Origin: an uncultured Fibrobacterota bacterium | Lineage (GTDB): Bacteria; Fibrobacterota; Chitinivibrionia; Chitinivibrionales; CAIOZP01 | Direction: 5' to 3' | DNA length: 6,197 nucleotides | Assembly (NCBI GenBank): GCA_903862805.1 | Contig: CAIOZP010000153.1 | Coordinates: 1-6,197, forward strand | Shown: in pieces, positions 1 through 5,552 of the stretch | Position numbering within the stretch: position 1 is the stretch's first letter | Layout of the letters: every line of letters begins with the position of its first letter | Made by a program: the position numbers and the translations under genes | The notes under the pieces: model-generated | Told to the model about the DNA's origin: nothing | Database searches by the model: none | What the model saw: the letters and a program-made list of their open reading frames with translations, nothing else

Positions 1-211
1 CCATACCATGTCTCGCCGATGGCGATGAAAGCGACCGGAAGCCATACAGTGAAAGAACAGCCAAAACCCCGAATGCGATTTTCGCAAATATCACCGACCT
101 CGGGCTGATGAAAACAAGTATCCTGTCTGAACTTATCAGCCAGTACAACGCAAAACTTATGGTAATCTGCGCAAGCAGCATTACATTTTTATTGAAAGTT
201 CCAAAGTTCAT
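1..211 (-). CDS. TIGR03943 / DUF1980 (YcgQ-like) membrane protein, N-terminal part
   Basis: Partial gene running off the left edge; about 70 N-terminal residues are visible. It opens MNFGTFNKN, followed by a hydrophobic segment (about residues 10-27), the stretch RILVFISPR, and a second hydrophobic segment (about 40-55). This two-helix opening with an 'L.ISPR' link matches my recollection of the YcgQ/TIGR03943 family, whose members normally sit directly beside PF03773 permeases, as here. The ATG at 211 is preferred because AGGA (219-222) lies 7 bases upstream. An in-frame ATG at 217 would overlap the permease stop as ATGA but leaves that Shine-Dalgarno too close. The two-base gap to the permease stop implies one transcript and probable translational coupling. 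The molecular function of the family is not established to my knowledge; a role with the permease in metal (possibly zinc) handling is inference. The C-terminal domain cannot be seen. Confidence 0.75.
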   Translation of the reverse strand, partial: MNFGTFNKNVMLLAQITISFALYWLISSDRILVFISPRSVIFAKIAFGVLAVLSLYGFRSLSSPSARHGM

Positions 212-213
212 CT

Positions 214-1176
214 TCATATCCTGAATATGTTTATGATTACACCGCAGGCAAAGCAGAGCGCGGCAAGAACCGCTGTCACATGCAACACGAAACGCTTTTT
301 GAAAAAGCCAAGCAGCATGATCGTGTTCTTGAAATCTATCATCGGCCCGAAGGTCATGAATGCGACAAGTGAGCCAGCAGTGAACTGGCCGTAAAGCGAC
401 CTTGCGATAAACGCATCGGCATTGGAGCACAATGAAATCAGATACCCAAAACCCATCATCCCGGCAACAGAAACAATGGGAGAGCCACTTATCGGATACA
501 GCACGGATCGCGGGATTTCGACATTGACAAATGCGGCAATCATCGCACCGAGAATGACCAATGCTCCGCTTTCAATAAAGTCTGTCGAAGTATGCGTAAG
601 AAACTCTCCGAATTTGCTCAGAACCCGTTTCATCCAGCCTGGTTTTTTCTGATCATTTTCGTGCTCGTCGCCACAATCATGATGATCGCCGCAGGAGCAG
701 CAGTGATCGTGTTTATGTGCATCCACAGTTTCCCTCAATGGGCTTTCCTTGTCGCCGGTCAGTCCGATAATCGCGCCAGCTGAAATTGCGATCACCAGAC
801 CGCAAATGATTCTCAGCCAAAGCATGTGTGGCAAACCAGTAAAAGCCCACGCCGTCGCTGCGATGACTGTCGGATTGACAATTGGAACAGCACACATGAA
901 CGTGACGCCAAGGGATGTCGGAAGCCCTTTTTTGATAAGCCTTCTAACCACTGGAATAACCGTGCAGTCGCAGACCGGAAGAACCAGCCCGACAAAGGCG
1001 GCAGCAAACAATCCGGCGATTTTATTTTTTGGCAGGAGTTTGTAAAATGTCTCGTCGGATACGAACACGCCCACTGCCGACGATATAAGCGAACCGATGA
1101 GAACAAAGGGTAATGCTTCAAGAAGAATCCCTATGAATATCACCGTAAAGTCATTAAGAAAGGTCTGTTCTGGCAT
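214..1176 (-). CDS. PF03773-type permease (DUF318/ArsP_1, YcgR/YraQ-like) with His/Cys-rich loop
   Basis: A 320-residue inner-membrane protein of usual family length. Hydrophobic segments lie at about 11-38, 53-77, 88-112, 119-140, 203-218, 233-250, 266-290 and 298-317. Family hallmarks are PVCDCTVIPVVRRL (67-80, with a Cys-X-Cys at 69/71 and the double Arg), AVPIVNPTV (96-104) and the later LCSNADAFIARS (249-260). A hydrophilic loop between the two halves (about 153-173) is loaded with His, Cys and Asp (HKHDHCCSCGDHHDC), a likely metal-binding insert. The family includes transporters linked to arsenicals (ArsP) and many uncharacterised permeases paired with TIGR03943 proteins. Context with a ZnuA-like binding protein and a His-rich small protein favours transport of zinc or a similar transition metal here; substrate and direction are inferred. 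The ATG at 1176 has only a weak ribosome-binding site. The gene lies 58 bases after the binding-protein stop and two bases before the TIGR03943 gene. Confidence 0.9.
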   Translation of the reverse strand: MPEQTFLNDFTVIFIGILLEALPFVLIGSLISSAVGVFVSDETFYKLLPKNKIAGLFAAAFVGLVLPVCDCTVIPVVRRLIKKGLPTSLGVTFMCAVPIVNPTVIAATAWAFTGLPHMLWLRIICGLVIAISAGAIIGLTGDKESPLRETVDAHKHDHCCSCGDHHDCGDEHENDQKKPGWMKRVLSKFGEFLTHTSTDFIESGALVILGAMIAAFVNVEIPRSVLYPISGSPIVSVAGMMGFGYLISLCSNADAFIARSLYGQFTAGSLVAFMTFGPMIDFKNTIMLLGFFKKRFVLHVTAVLAALCFACGVIINIFRI

Positions 1177-1200
1177 AGTCTGTCATTTCATTGTTGTAAA

Positions 1201-1229
1201 TGGAAACGACCATATTCTGATCGTTTCCA
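1201..1229 (-). terminator. Intra-operon hairpin (partial terminator or mRNA processing/stabilising stem)
   Basis: A 12-bp stem (1201-1212 pairing with 1218-1229) encloses a 5-base loop. Read on the minus strand all 12 positions pair, one of them as a G-U wobble. Read on the plus strand the same position is an A-C mismatch, so the structure suits minus-strand RNA. It begins 5 bases after the binding-protein stop and is followed only by UUUAC, a poor U-tract. It may therefore attenuate rather than end transcription, or protect the upstream message, lowering permease expression relative to the binding protein. This interpretation is inferred from sequence alone. Confidence 0.5.
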
Positions 1230-1234
1230 ATGAT

Positions 1235-2113
1235 TTACTTCAGTGCCGATACAAGCGATTTGAGATTCGATTCCATTATGTCGATATACGCATCCGGACA
1301 ATCCGATCCGCTTGCAGCCGGATCAAGCACCGATACCTTGATTCCTGTTTCGTGTGCAATTGTCTCCGCCGCTTTGGGGGAATATTGTGGTTCTGCAAAG
1401 AGAGCCTTGACCTTATGCGAGCGGATGATTTTGATCGTTTCGGCAAGGTCTCGCGCACTCGGCTCCGATCCCGGTTCACGTTCGATCACTGCGACAATGT
1501 TCAGATTGAACTCTTTCGCGAAATATGGAAACGCCTCGTGAAAAGTTATGATCTCGCGTGATGAAATATTCGCCAAGCCGTCGTGCATCCTCTTTCGAAG
1601 GGCTTCGAGTTTGGCTACGTACACCTCTGCATTTGCGTGGTATTTCGTTGCATTCGGCGGGTCTATTGCAGAAAGTCCTTCCGCAATATTTTTCACCTGT
1701 AAAATCGCATCTCCAACAGAAACCCACACGTGCGGATTATCACCTTCATTGCCGTCTCCTTTTATCAATTCGATTCCACGACTGGCATTGATGATCTTCA
1801 GATTCGGTTGCTGCTTTACCGCCTTATCGACAAATGACTCCATGCCACCGCCGTTTACTACAAACGCCCACGCGGTCGAGAGAGTTTTCATATCCTGAGG
1901 CGTCAACTGATAATCGTGCAGACAACCGGTCTGAGGCTTGGTCATGTTTACAACCCTGACGCCAGTCATCCCCTGCGCCACATTCAGCACCATTATGTAC
2001 ATAGGATAAAACGAAGCCAATATTATGCGGTCATTTTTATCTGAAGCATTCGCCGAAGATATGACACAAACAATGGACAATATCAATAAATAAAAACTGA
2101 TGAGTCCGTTCAT
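1235..2113 (-). CDS. ZnuA/TroA-type periplasmic metal-binding protein
   Basis: A 292-residue cluster-9 (ZnuA_TroA, PF01297-type) substrate-binding protein that captures Zn(II) or Mn(II) in the periplasm. Residues 1-24 form a signal peptide with a likely ANA-S cleavage site. Its n-region lacks Lys/Arg, which is unusual, and Cys16 is not in a good lipobox. Candidate metal ligands are His66 (CLHDYQLTPQDM), His128 (NPHVWVS), His192 (ITFHEAFPYF) and Asp264 (VLDPAASG), spaced as in the family. The long His-rich loop of classical ZnuA is absent. The ATG at 2113 is chosen over an upstream frame extension (to 2272) because AAAGGTGG (2119-2126) ends 5 bases before it and the signal peptide starts here; the extension overlaps the previous gene. 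No ATPase or ABC permease accompanies it: the following genes are a PF03773 permease and a TIGR03943 protein. Zn versus Mn cannot be decided from sequence. The family assignment is firm; the partner is inference. Confidence 0.92.
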   Translation of the reverse strand: MNGLISFYLLILSIVCVISSANASDKNDRIILASFYPMYIMVLNVAQGMTGVRVVNMTKPQTGCLHDYQLTPQDMKTLSTAWAFVVNGGGMESFVDKAVKQQPNLKIINASRGIELIKGDGNEGDNPHVWVSVGDAILQVKNIAEGLSAIDPPNATKYHANAEVYVAKLEALRKRMHDGLANISSREIITFHEAFPYFAKEFNLNIVAVIEREPGSEPSARDLAETIKIIRSHKVKALFAEPQYSPKAAETIAHETGIKVSVLDPAASGSDCPDAYIDIMESNLKSLVSALK

Positions 2114-2118
2114 AAGAA

Positions 2119-2126
2119 CCACCTTT
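2119..2126 (-). promoter_or_regulatory. Ribosome binding site fixing the binding-protein start
   Basis: AAAGGTGG on the minus strand ends 5 bases before the ATG at 2113. It is the best Shine-Dalgarno match in the operon and settles the start of the binding-protein gene at that ATG rather than further upstream. Confidence 0.75.
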
Positions 2127-2132
2127 GATTGC

Positions 2133-2154
2133 TGAATTTGATAATCACAATTCA
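2133..2154. promoter_or_regulatory. Candidate operator: inverted repeat upstream of binding-protein gene
   Basis: A 22-bp element with perfect 6-bp arms, TGAATT and AATTCA, around a 10-bp core that contains the small palindrome TGATAATCA (TGAT/ATCA). It lies in the 70-base gap between the small membrane protein and the binding-protein gene, just upstream of the ribosome-binding site. AT-rich dyads containing TGATAAT-like half-sites recall Fur-family (Fur/Zur) boxes, but the match to any known consensus is loose. No clear -10/-35 pair accompanies it in this gap. It could equally be chance symmetry in AT-rich DNA. Confidence 0.25.
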
Positions 2155-2183
2155 AACGCTGTAATTGCGACTGGAAAGAAAAA

Positions 2184-2480
2184 TCAGGCTGGAAGAAATC
2201 TCGATGGAGGAGCGCGAATCCGCAGAACACTATGCGTACAAACTTCAAGTGGAGTAATAACGAATGATACAAGAACCGCGATCAGAATCAGTACGAGTGG
2301 TGCAAGTTCGAAGGATTGCTCAGTCAGTGCAGGCAGAATCGCGGTCTGACATATCTGACAATCATCGTGTTCTTCGTTATCATCGTGATGGTGAAACGGG
2401 ATAATCAGAGCCAACGAAACAGTGATAAACACGGCAATGATTAGCCTGCCTGTTAATCGTAAATTCTTAATGTTCACCAT
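2184..2480 (-). CDS. Small His/Cys-rich membrane protein, first gene of metal operon
   Basis: A 98-residue protein with two hydrophobic segments (about 12-28 and 58-77). Between them is an acidic, His-rich stretch PFHHHDDNEEHDDCQICQ (28-45) with a CxxC, probably in the periplasm. The C-terminus contains RAPPSR, a pattern shared with several small DUF2946-like metal-associated proteins, although I cannot assign a family. The His cluster plus CxxC suggests binding of zinc, copper or a similar ion, perhaps as a buffer or chaperone for the binding protein encoded 70 bases downstream. The ATG at 2480 is preferred over a TTG at 2507, which would place the start inside the -10 box. The ribosome-binding site is weak (AAAAGA about 6 bases upstream). 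The first hydrophobic segment may be an uncleaved signal anchor. Function is unknown; the metal role rests on composition and neighbours. Confidence 0.72.
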   Translation of the reverse strand: MVNIKNLRLTGRLIIAVFITVSLALIIPFHHHDDNEEHDDCQICQTAILPALTEQSFELAPLVLILIAVLVSFVITPLEVCTHSVLRIRAPPSRFLPA

Positions 2481-2495
2481 AACTGATCTTTTACA

Positions 2496-2501
2496 ATTAT
2501 A
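2496..2501 (-). promoter_or_regulatory. Candidate -10 box (TATAAT) of the metal operon
   Basis: A perfect TATAAT on the minus strand lies 15 bases before the ATG of the small membrane protein gene. No good -35 occurs at 16-18 bases; the TTGACG upstream is only 7 bases away and too close. Transcription would start near 2489, giving a leader of about 10 bases. A weak -35 may mean activator dependence, or the true promoter may lie further upstream. Confidence 0.45.
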
Positions 2502-2502
2502 A

Positions 2503-2521
2503 CCCAAACGTCAACTTTGGG
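2503..2521. promoter_or_regulatory. Candidate operator: 19-bp inverted repeat abutting the -10 box
   Basis: On the minus strand this reads CCCAAAGTTGACGTTTGGG, with perfect 6-bp arms (CCCAAA/TTTGGG) and a 7-bp spacer. It ends one base before the TATAAT, so a bound dimer would cover the -35 to -10 spacer and block RNA polymerase. It does not match the Zur, Fur, MntR or DtxR consensus sequences I know, so the regulator is unidentified. The position at the head of a metal operon makes a metal-responsive repressor plausible, by inference. Confidence 0.45.
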
Positions 2522-2629
2522 AAAATACGGTGTGCGCTTATAAATCGTTTACGCTGGAAAAAAGAAGTATGAAAATGGCGAAGACGACAATGTAAATACA
2601 GATAGTTTTATTTATGTTTTGGTCAAATC
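2522..2629. other. Non-coding spacer between operon promoter and 41-bp repeats
   Basis: AT-rich sequence with no credible reading frame, RNA gene or strong promoter on either strand. A TTTACA and a TATAAG hexamer occur on the minus strand, but neither pairs with a well-spaced partner box. Confidence 0.5.
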
Positions 2630-2906
2630 GTCGGTTGAAATAGCAAAACCCAATGTTTTTTACGATAACCACCGGTTGAAATAGCAAATCCAAATGTTTT
2701 TTACGATAACCACCGGTTGAAATAGCAAATCCAAATGTTTTTTACGATAACCACCGGTTGGAATAGCGAATTCAAATGGTTTTTGCAATAACCACCGGTT
2801 GGAATAGCGAATCCAAATGGTTTTTACGATAACCACCTGTTGGAATAGCAAATCCAAATGTTTTTTACGATAACCACCGATTGGAATAGCAAATCCAAAT
2901 GTTTTT
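2630..2906. repeat. 41-bp tandem repeat array, about 6.8 copies
   Basis: Head-to-tail units begin at 2630, 2671, 2712, 2753, 2794, 2835 and 2876; the last stops after about 31 bases. The period is exactly 41 with no spacers. Each unit opens with ACCGGTTG-like sequence, continues with AATAGCAAATCCAAATG, then a T6 run and ACGATAACC. Units 2 and 3 are identical. Units 4 and 5 share substitutions (AGCGAA, TGGTTTTT), suggesting duplication in blocks. The array lies between the terminator of the minus-strand remnant and the metal operon promoter, starting about 110 bp upstream of the putative operator. A stop-free minus-strand frame through it (2660-2857) is not a credible gene: 41 is not a multiple of 3, so the frame shifts at every unit, and it lacks a ribosome-binding site. 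Adjacent repeats without unique spacers rule out CRISPR. Confidence 0.95.
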
Positions 2907-2926
2907 AATGCGCGGACTCATTCAAA

Positions 2927-2960
2927 AGAAAGGGCCACTCTTTTTTGAGCGGCCCTTTCT
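2927..2960 (-). terminator. Strong Rho-independent terminator of the minus-strand remnant
   Basis: A 14-bp stem (2927-2940 with 2947-2960) encloses a 6-base loop. On the minus strand every position pairs, with one G-U wobble, and the GC-rich core GGGCC/GGCCC is followed by UUU after a U-rich stem end. It sits 17 bases after the stop at 2978. On the plus strand the stem has one A-C mismatch and is followed by A's, so it is directional for minus-strand transcription. Confidence 0.85.
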
Positions 2961-2977
2961 AAAAAATCAGTTCGGAA

Positions 2978-3430
2978 TCAATTTGGAGTCGAACTCACGC
3001 CCGGATTAGGAGCAGAACTCGGTGTTGAACTCGGCGCAGGTGTCGGTGTGGGATTCTTCTTCGCCGCATTCTCTGCATCTGTCTTGCGAAGTCTTGCCGT
3101 CGCTGCCAATTGTGCCGAAATATTACGGATTTTGTCGAATCCGTCGAGATAAGCCTGATCAGTCGTGTCGTCATAGAAGAAAAACAAGGCTCTGATTACA
3201 GTGTTCAAATCAGCCGCTGTTTTTTTCGCAGCGCTATTTCTATAAGGAAGACCTGACTTACTGATCGTATTCGTATGTCTCTCCCGATCCACCGCCACGT
3301 AAGCAGCGTTGGCAGACCTCAGATTTTCCAATCTGTCTGCAAATCCCAACTGAGCAATAAACGTGGTGTTTTCAGGTAAATCATATTCTGCTAAAACCGC
3401 CTCTATCATGGCCGTTTCTTCAGCAGGTGA
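2978..3430 (-). pseudogene. DUF6261-like protein, C-terminal remnant (5' part missing)
   Basis: About 150 residues of a soluble, Ala-rich helical protein whose N-terminal portion is absent. The visible part runs from SPAEETAMIEAVLAEYD through LGFADRLENLRSANAAYVAVDRER, a Lys/Ala-rich helix and a region near YLDGFDKIRNISAQLAATAR. It ends in a low-complexity Pro/Thr/Ser tail (TPTPAPSSTPSSAPNPG). The 'L.FAD.L..L..AN.AY....ER' pattern resembles the C-terminal half of DUF6261-type proteins of Bacteroidota and Fibrobacterota, of unknown function; I hold this match with moderate confidence. Upstream of about 3430 the frame stays open to 3562, but that part (MSSVPERAPRSRP and on) is merely the antisense of the beta-helix gene, so it is not the true N-terminus. 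A normal terminator follows the stop. The remnant and the plus-strand beta-helix fragment break at the same point. Confidence 0.6.
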
Positions 3431-3914
3431 TTGGGACGACGCCCACGGAATATTTGCCAATCCTATGCTCATTAATGCGCCAACCGACATGCACCTCCAA
3501 GCCTCTTCTCCGGCAATCAATGCAGGTCTTGATCTTGGTGCTCTTTCAGGAACGGAAGACATCGATGGAAATGCCCGTGTTTACGGGGCGGCAATAGATA
3601 TAGGAGCCAATGAATATGGCTCGTCGGTTCCTGTCTTCAAGCATAATTTGGTAAGTGCTACGACATGCCCAACAGTGAAGAGGATAAATTCCTCCGCGAC
3701 ACTTTGGGCGCTGTCGTTCAATTTGCCTCATTCAACCGACATCTCATATTCGATGATTGACATGAGCGGAAAGACTCTGTTCCAGTCCAAAAAGATTACC
3801 GGTGCGGCAGGACATCAGACATTCCAAATTGATGTCGGAAGATTTGCAAAGCAAGTAGTGTTACTCAGAGTTGAATCCGGATCTTTAATAACGTCTTTCA
3901 GGCTGGTGAACTGA
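3429..3914 (+). pseudogene. Secreted choice-of-anchor Q / beta-helix protein with T9SS-like C-terminal domain, 3' remnant
   Basis: About 161 C-terminal residues of what was probably a much larger secreted protein. The first part (IFANPMLINAP, DMHLQASSPAINAG, then DIDGN and AAIDIGANEYG) is the recognisable end of choice-of-anchor Q parallel beta-helix proteins, often cell-surface or polysaccharide-active. After a linker, the last 70-75 residues (SYSMIDMSGKTLFQSKK, then VVLLRVESGSLITSFRLVN) resemble the Ig-like C-terminal sorting domain used by the type IX secretion system. The frame continues upstream to an ATG at 3363, but residues before about 3429 are antisense of the DUF6261-like remnant and show no beta-helix character. 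The signal peptide and most of the helix are missing, and there is no ribosome-binding site or promoter at the break. The fragment is therefore unlikely to make a functional exported protein. Confidence 0.7.
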
Positions 3915-3970
3915 ATCTTGAGTTTTGAGATTTGAGGCGGTGTGGAGGATAGGAATACTTCTAAACGTGA

Positions 3971-5551
3971 CTATTCAGAAAGTTTGAAAAGTCCCAGACC
4001 CCAAACCGCAATCCAGATGGCCTTTGTAGTGCGATCAAAGGCAATATCGGAAATGTAATTCGCACCAGTAACGAAGCCTGGAAGTTTGCTGCAATCGTAA
4101 ACAGTCCAGGAGCCGTTTCCATATCGAAGAACTCCACACGCCGGATCGCCTGCGACTCCGTATGAAGCCCAGACGGCATTGGAACTATCGACAACAGCCT
4201 TTCGCACGTTGTCAATCGGCAGCGGAGAATTTTCAGTAGAGTAATGATCCCATACCGTTTTTTTGTCGAACCGGTACAGCCCGTGTGGCGTGGCCATCCA
4301 GAGATTTCCGGAGGTGTCTCCGGCAAGGCTGTTTATCCGTAAATCCACCAGTGGGCTATTGCCGGTATTGAACACCGTTTGAACCGAATCAATTACCTTG
4401 ACCAATCCGGAATCTGTTGACGCGGCCCAGATCGTGTCTGGTGTGAGACTGTCTGCGCCGCCGTCTACATATATGGCATGCGGGCTGGAAATGTTGTAAT
4501 CCTTCCAGACATAATAATTCCATCGCGAAGTTTTCCCATCGTTGTATGCAATCCAGACATTACTGTTGCGATCGCAGAAGAAATCTCCCCGTAACGAGTC
4601 GGGGGCACGGCTACTTATCGACCTTGGCGCAAAATCCACGAGGGATGATCCGGAAACATATCCGACACCACCTTGAGTAGCAAGCCACAGATAAGATGGG
4701 TATGACGAGAAAGTAATGCCGTATGGCAATGCTGTTTTTCCCATTATCGCATTTGTCGAATCGATAATTCGCGTGGTTATGCCTGAGGATGTTATGAATG
4801 CAGTGGAGTTGCTGTCGGGAAGAGCGCATAGACGATAGATACAATCGCTGACCACGGAAAGTGAGACGACATCTTTAATGCCGGTGGAATCAACGTCCGG
4901 CAGAAGCGTCCATTTTGTTGTGGTAGTAATGATGGTAGTTGCTCCCTCTGCCGGTGCAATGCTACCAGAAAGTGTGTCGGTTTGTTGGGTCGAGCCATTG
5001 CTCGTGATAATCCAGATTTGCGGCAACAGATCGGCTGGCAGTGAATCGATGATTATCGTATCTCCTGCTCCAGCGAAATGACGGTCGATCGTAGTACCGG
5101 GTACGATCAACCAGAGATCCTTATGGCTTGAAGTGTCGATGATCTCTAATACTCCAGGAAGTTTCAGGGTATCAGATTTTGCGACACAGGTATCGCCTGA
5201 GATGTGCAGGCCAGTTTGCAAAAGTCGCGTCCCGTCAAGCAAACTTTTTGCTTCGATGGAATAAGTGCCATGGGGAATATTTTCAAAAAGAAAATTCCCT
5301 TTGATGTCGGTGGTGTCGAGATAGCATCTGCCCGCCGGTGTGTCGACATGTGGATTGAACGAAGAATCAACAAGTATGATTTGCGTCGAGGCCGCCGGAG
5401 TTCCGTCGCGGGAGCAGATCGTGCCAACCACCGCTTCTGCGTTTCCTATTTCTGTGCCACCTCCACCGGCTGTGCGCTGAGGGCTGCACGAAAAAAGTAG
5501 CGTGATCCCGACGAGGATTGCAAAAACATTTCTAAATGTTGAAAGCAACAT
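3971..5551 (-). CDS. Lipoprotein with carboxypeptidase-regulatory-like domain and beta-propeller-like repeats
   Basis: A 526-residue lipoprotein. The signal peptide (1-21) ends in LLFSC, so lipidation at Cys22 is expected. It is followed by a flexible Gly-rich GGGGTEIGNA (29-38), which I associate with Fibrobacterota lipoproteins. Residues about 40-130 look like a carboxypeptidase-regulatory/SpaA-type beta-sandwich (VVGTICSRDGTPAAS, then TDIKGNFLFENIPHGTYSIEA). A second beta-rich segment spans about 131-200, then a Thr-rich linker (205-213). From about 225 to 526, repeated blades of the type NVWIAY, TIWAAS, NLWMATPHGLYRFD and AIWIAVWGLGLFKL suggest a beta-propeller like the two-component-regulator propeller repeats. 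The location is probably the outer membrane or periplasmic face; ligand or partner is unknown. The ATG follows the stop of the upstream TIGR02147 gene by one base (TAAAATG) with no clear ribosome-binding site, indicating translational coupling. The stop converges with the beta-helix remnant 56 bases away, with no obvious terminator. Confidence 0.85.
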   Translation of the reverse strand: MLLSTFRNVFAILVGITLLFSCSPQRTAGGGGTEIGNAEAVVGTICSRDGTPAASTQIILVDSSFNPHVDTPAGRCYLDTTDIKGNFLFENIPHGTYSIEAKSLLDGTRLLQTGLHISGDTCVAKSDTLKLPGVLEIIDTSSHKDLWLIVPGTTIDRHFAGAGDTIIIDSLPADLLPQIWIITSNGSTQQTDTLSGSIAPAEGATTIITTTTKWTLLPDVDSTGIKDVVSLSVVSDCIYRLCALPDSNSTAFITSSGITTRIIDSTNAIMGKTALPYGITFSSYPSYLWLATQGGVGYVSGSSLVDFAPRSISSRAPDSLRGDFFCDRNSNVWIAYNDGKTSRWNYYVWKDYNISSPHAIYVDGGADSLTPDTIWAASTDSGLVKVIDSVQTVFNTGNSPLVDLRINSLAGDTSGNLWMATPHGLYRFDKKTVWDHYSTENSPLPIDNVRKAVVDSSNAVWASYGVAGDPACGVLRYGNGSWTVYDCSKLPGFVTGANYISDIAFDRTTKAIWIAVWGLGLFKLSE

Positions 5552-5552
5552 T

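Noticed and set aside
1097..1561. 154-aa plus-strand open frame
   Set aside because: Antisense shadow of the permease start and the binding-protein C-terminus; no ribosome-binding site or family resemblance.
2114..2272. 53-residue N-terminal extension of the binding protein
   Set aside because: It overlaps the small membrane protein gene, and a strong Shine-Dalgarno plus signal peptide start at 2113.
2481..2507. TTG start adding nine residues to the small membrane protein
   Set aside because: The codon would lie at the edge of the putative operator and upstream of the -10 box; ATG at 2480 fits better.
2660..2857. 65-aa minus-strand reading frame through the 41-bp repeats
   Set aside because: It is a by-product of repeats that lack stops in these frames. 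The 41-bp period shifts frame each unit, there is no ribosome-binding site, and there is no protein-like conservation.
2630..2906. CRISPR array
   Set aside because: Units abut with no unique spacers and vary in sequence; no cas genes are present.
3431..3562. N-terminal 44 residues of the minus-strand frame (MSSVPERAPRSRP...)
   Set aside because: This stretch is the exact antisense of the clear choice-of-anchor Q motif on the plus strand and has no resemblance to the DUF6261-like remainder.
3918..3936. Three TTGAG motifs at 7-base spacing after the beta-helix remnant stop
   Set aside because: Too short and simple to separate from chance; no terminator or regulatory structure is formed.
4878..5081. 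Val/Ser-rich plus-strand open frame
   Set aside because: Antisense of the Thr/Ile/Asp-rich portion of the lipoprotein gene; composition is explained by the coding strand.
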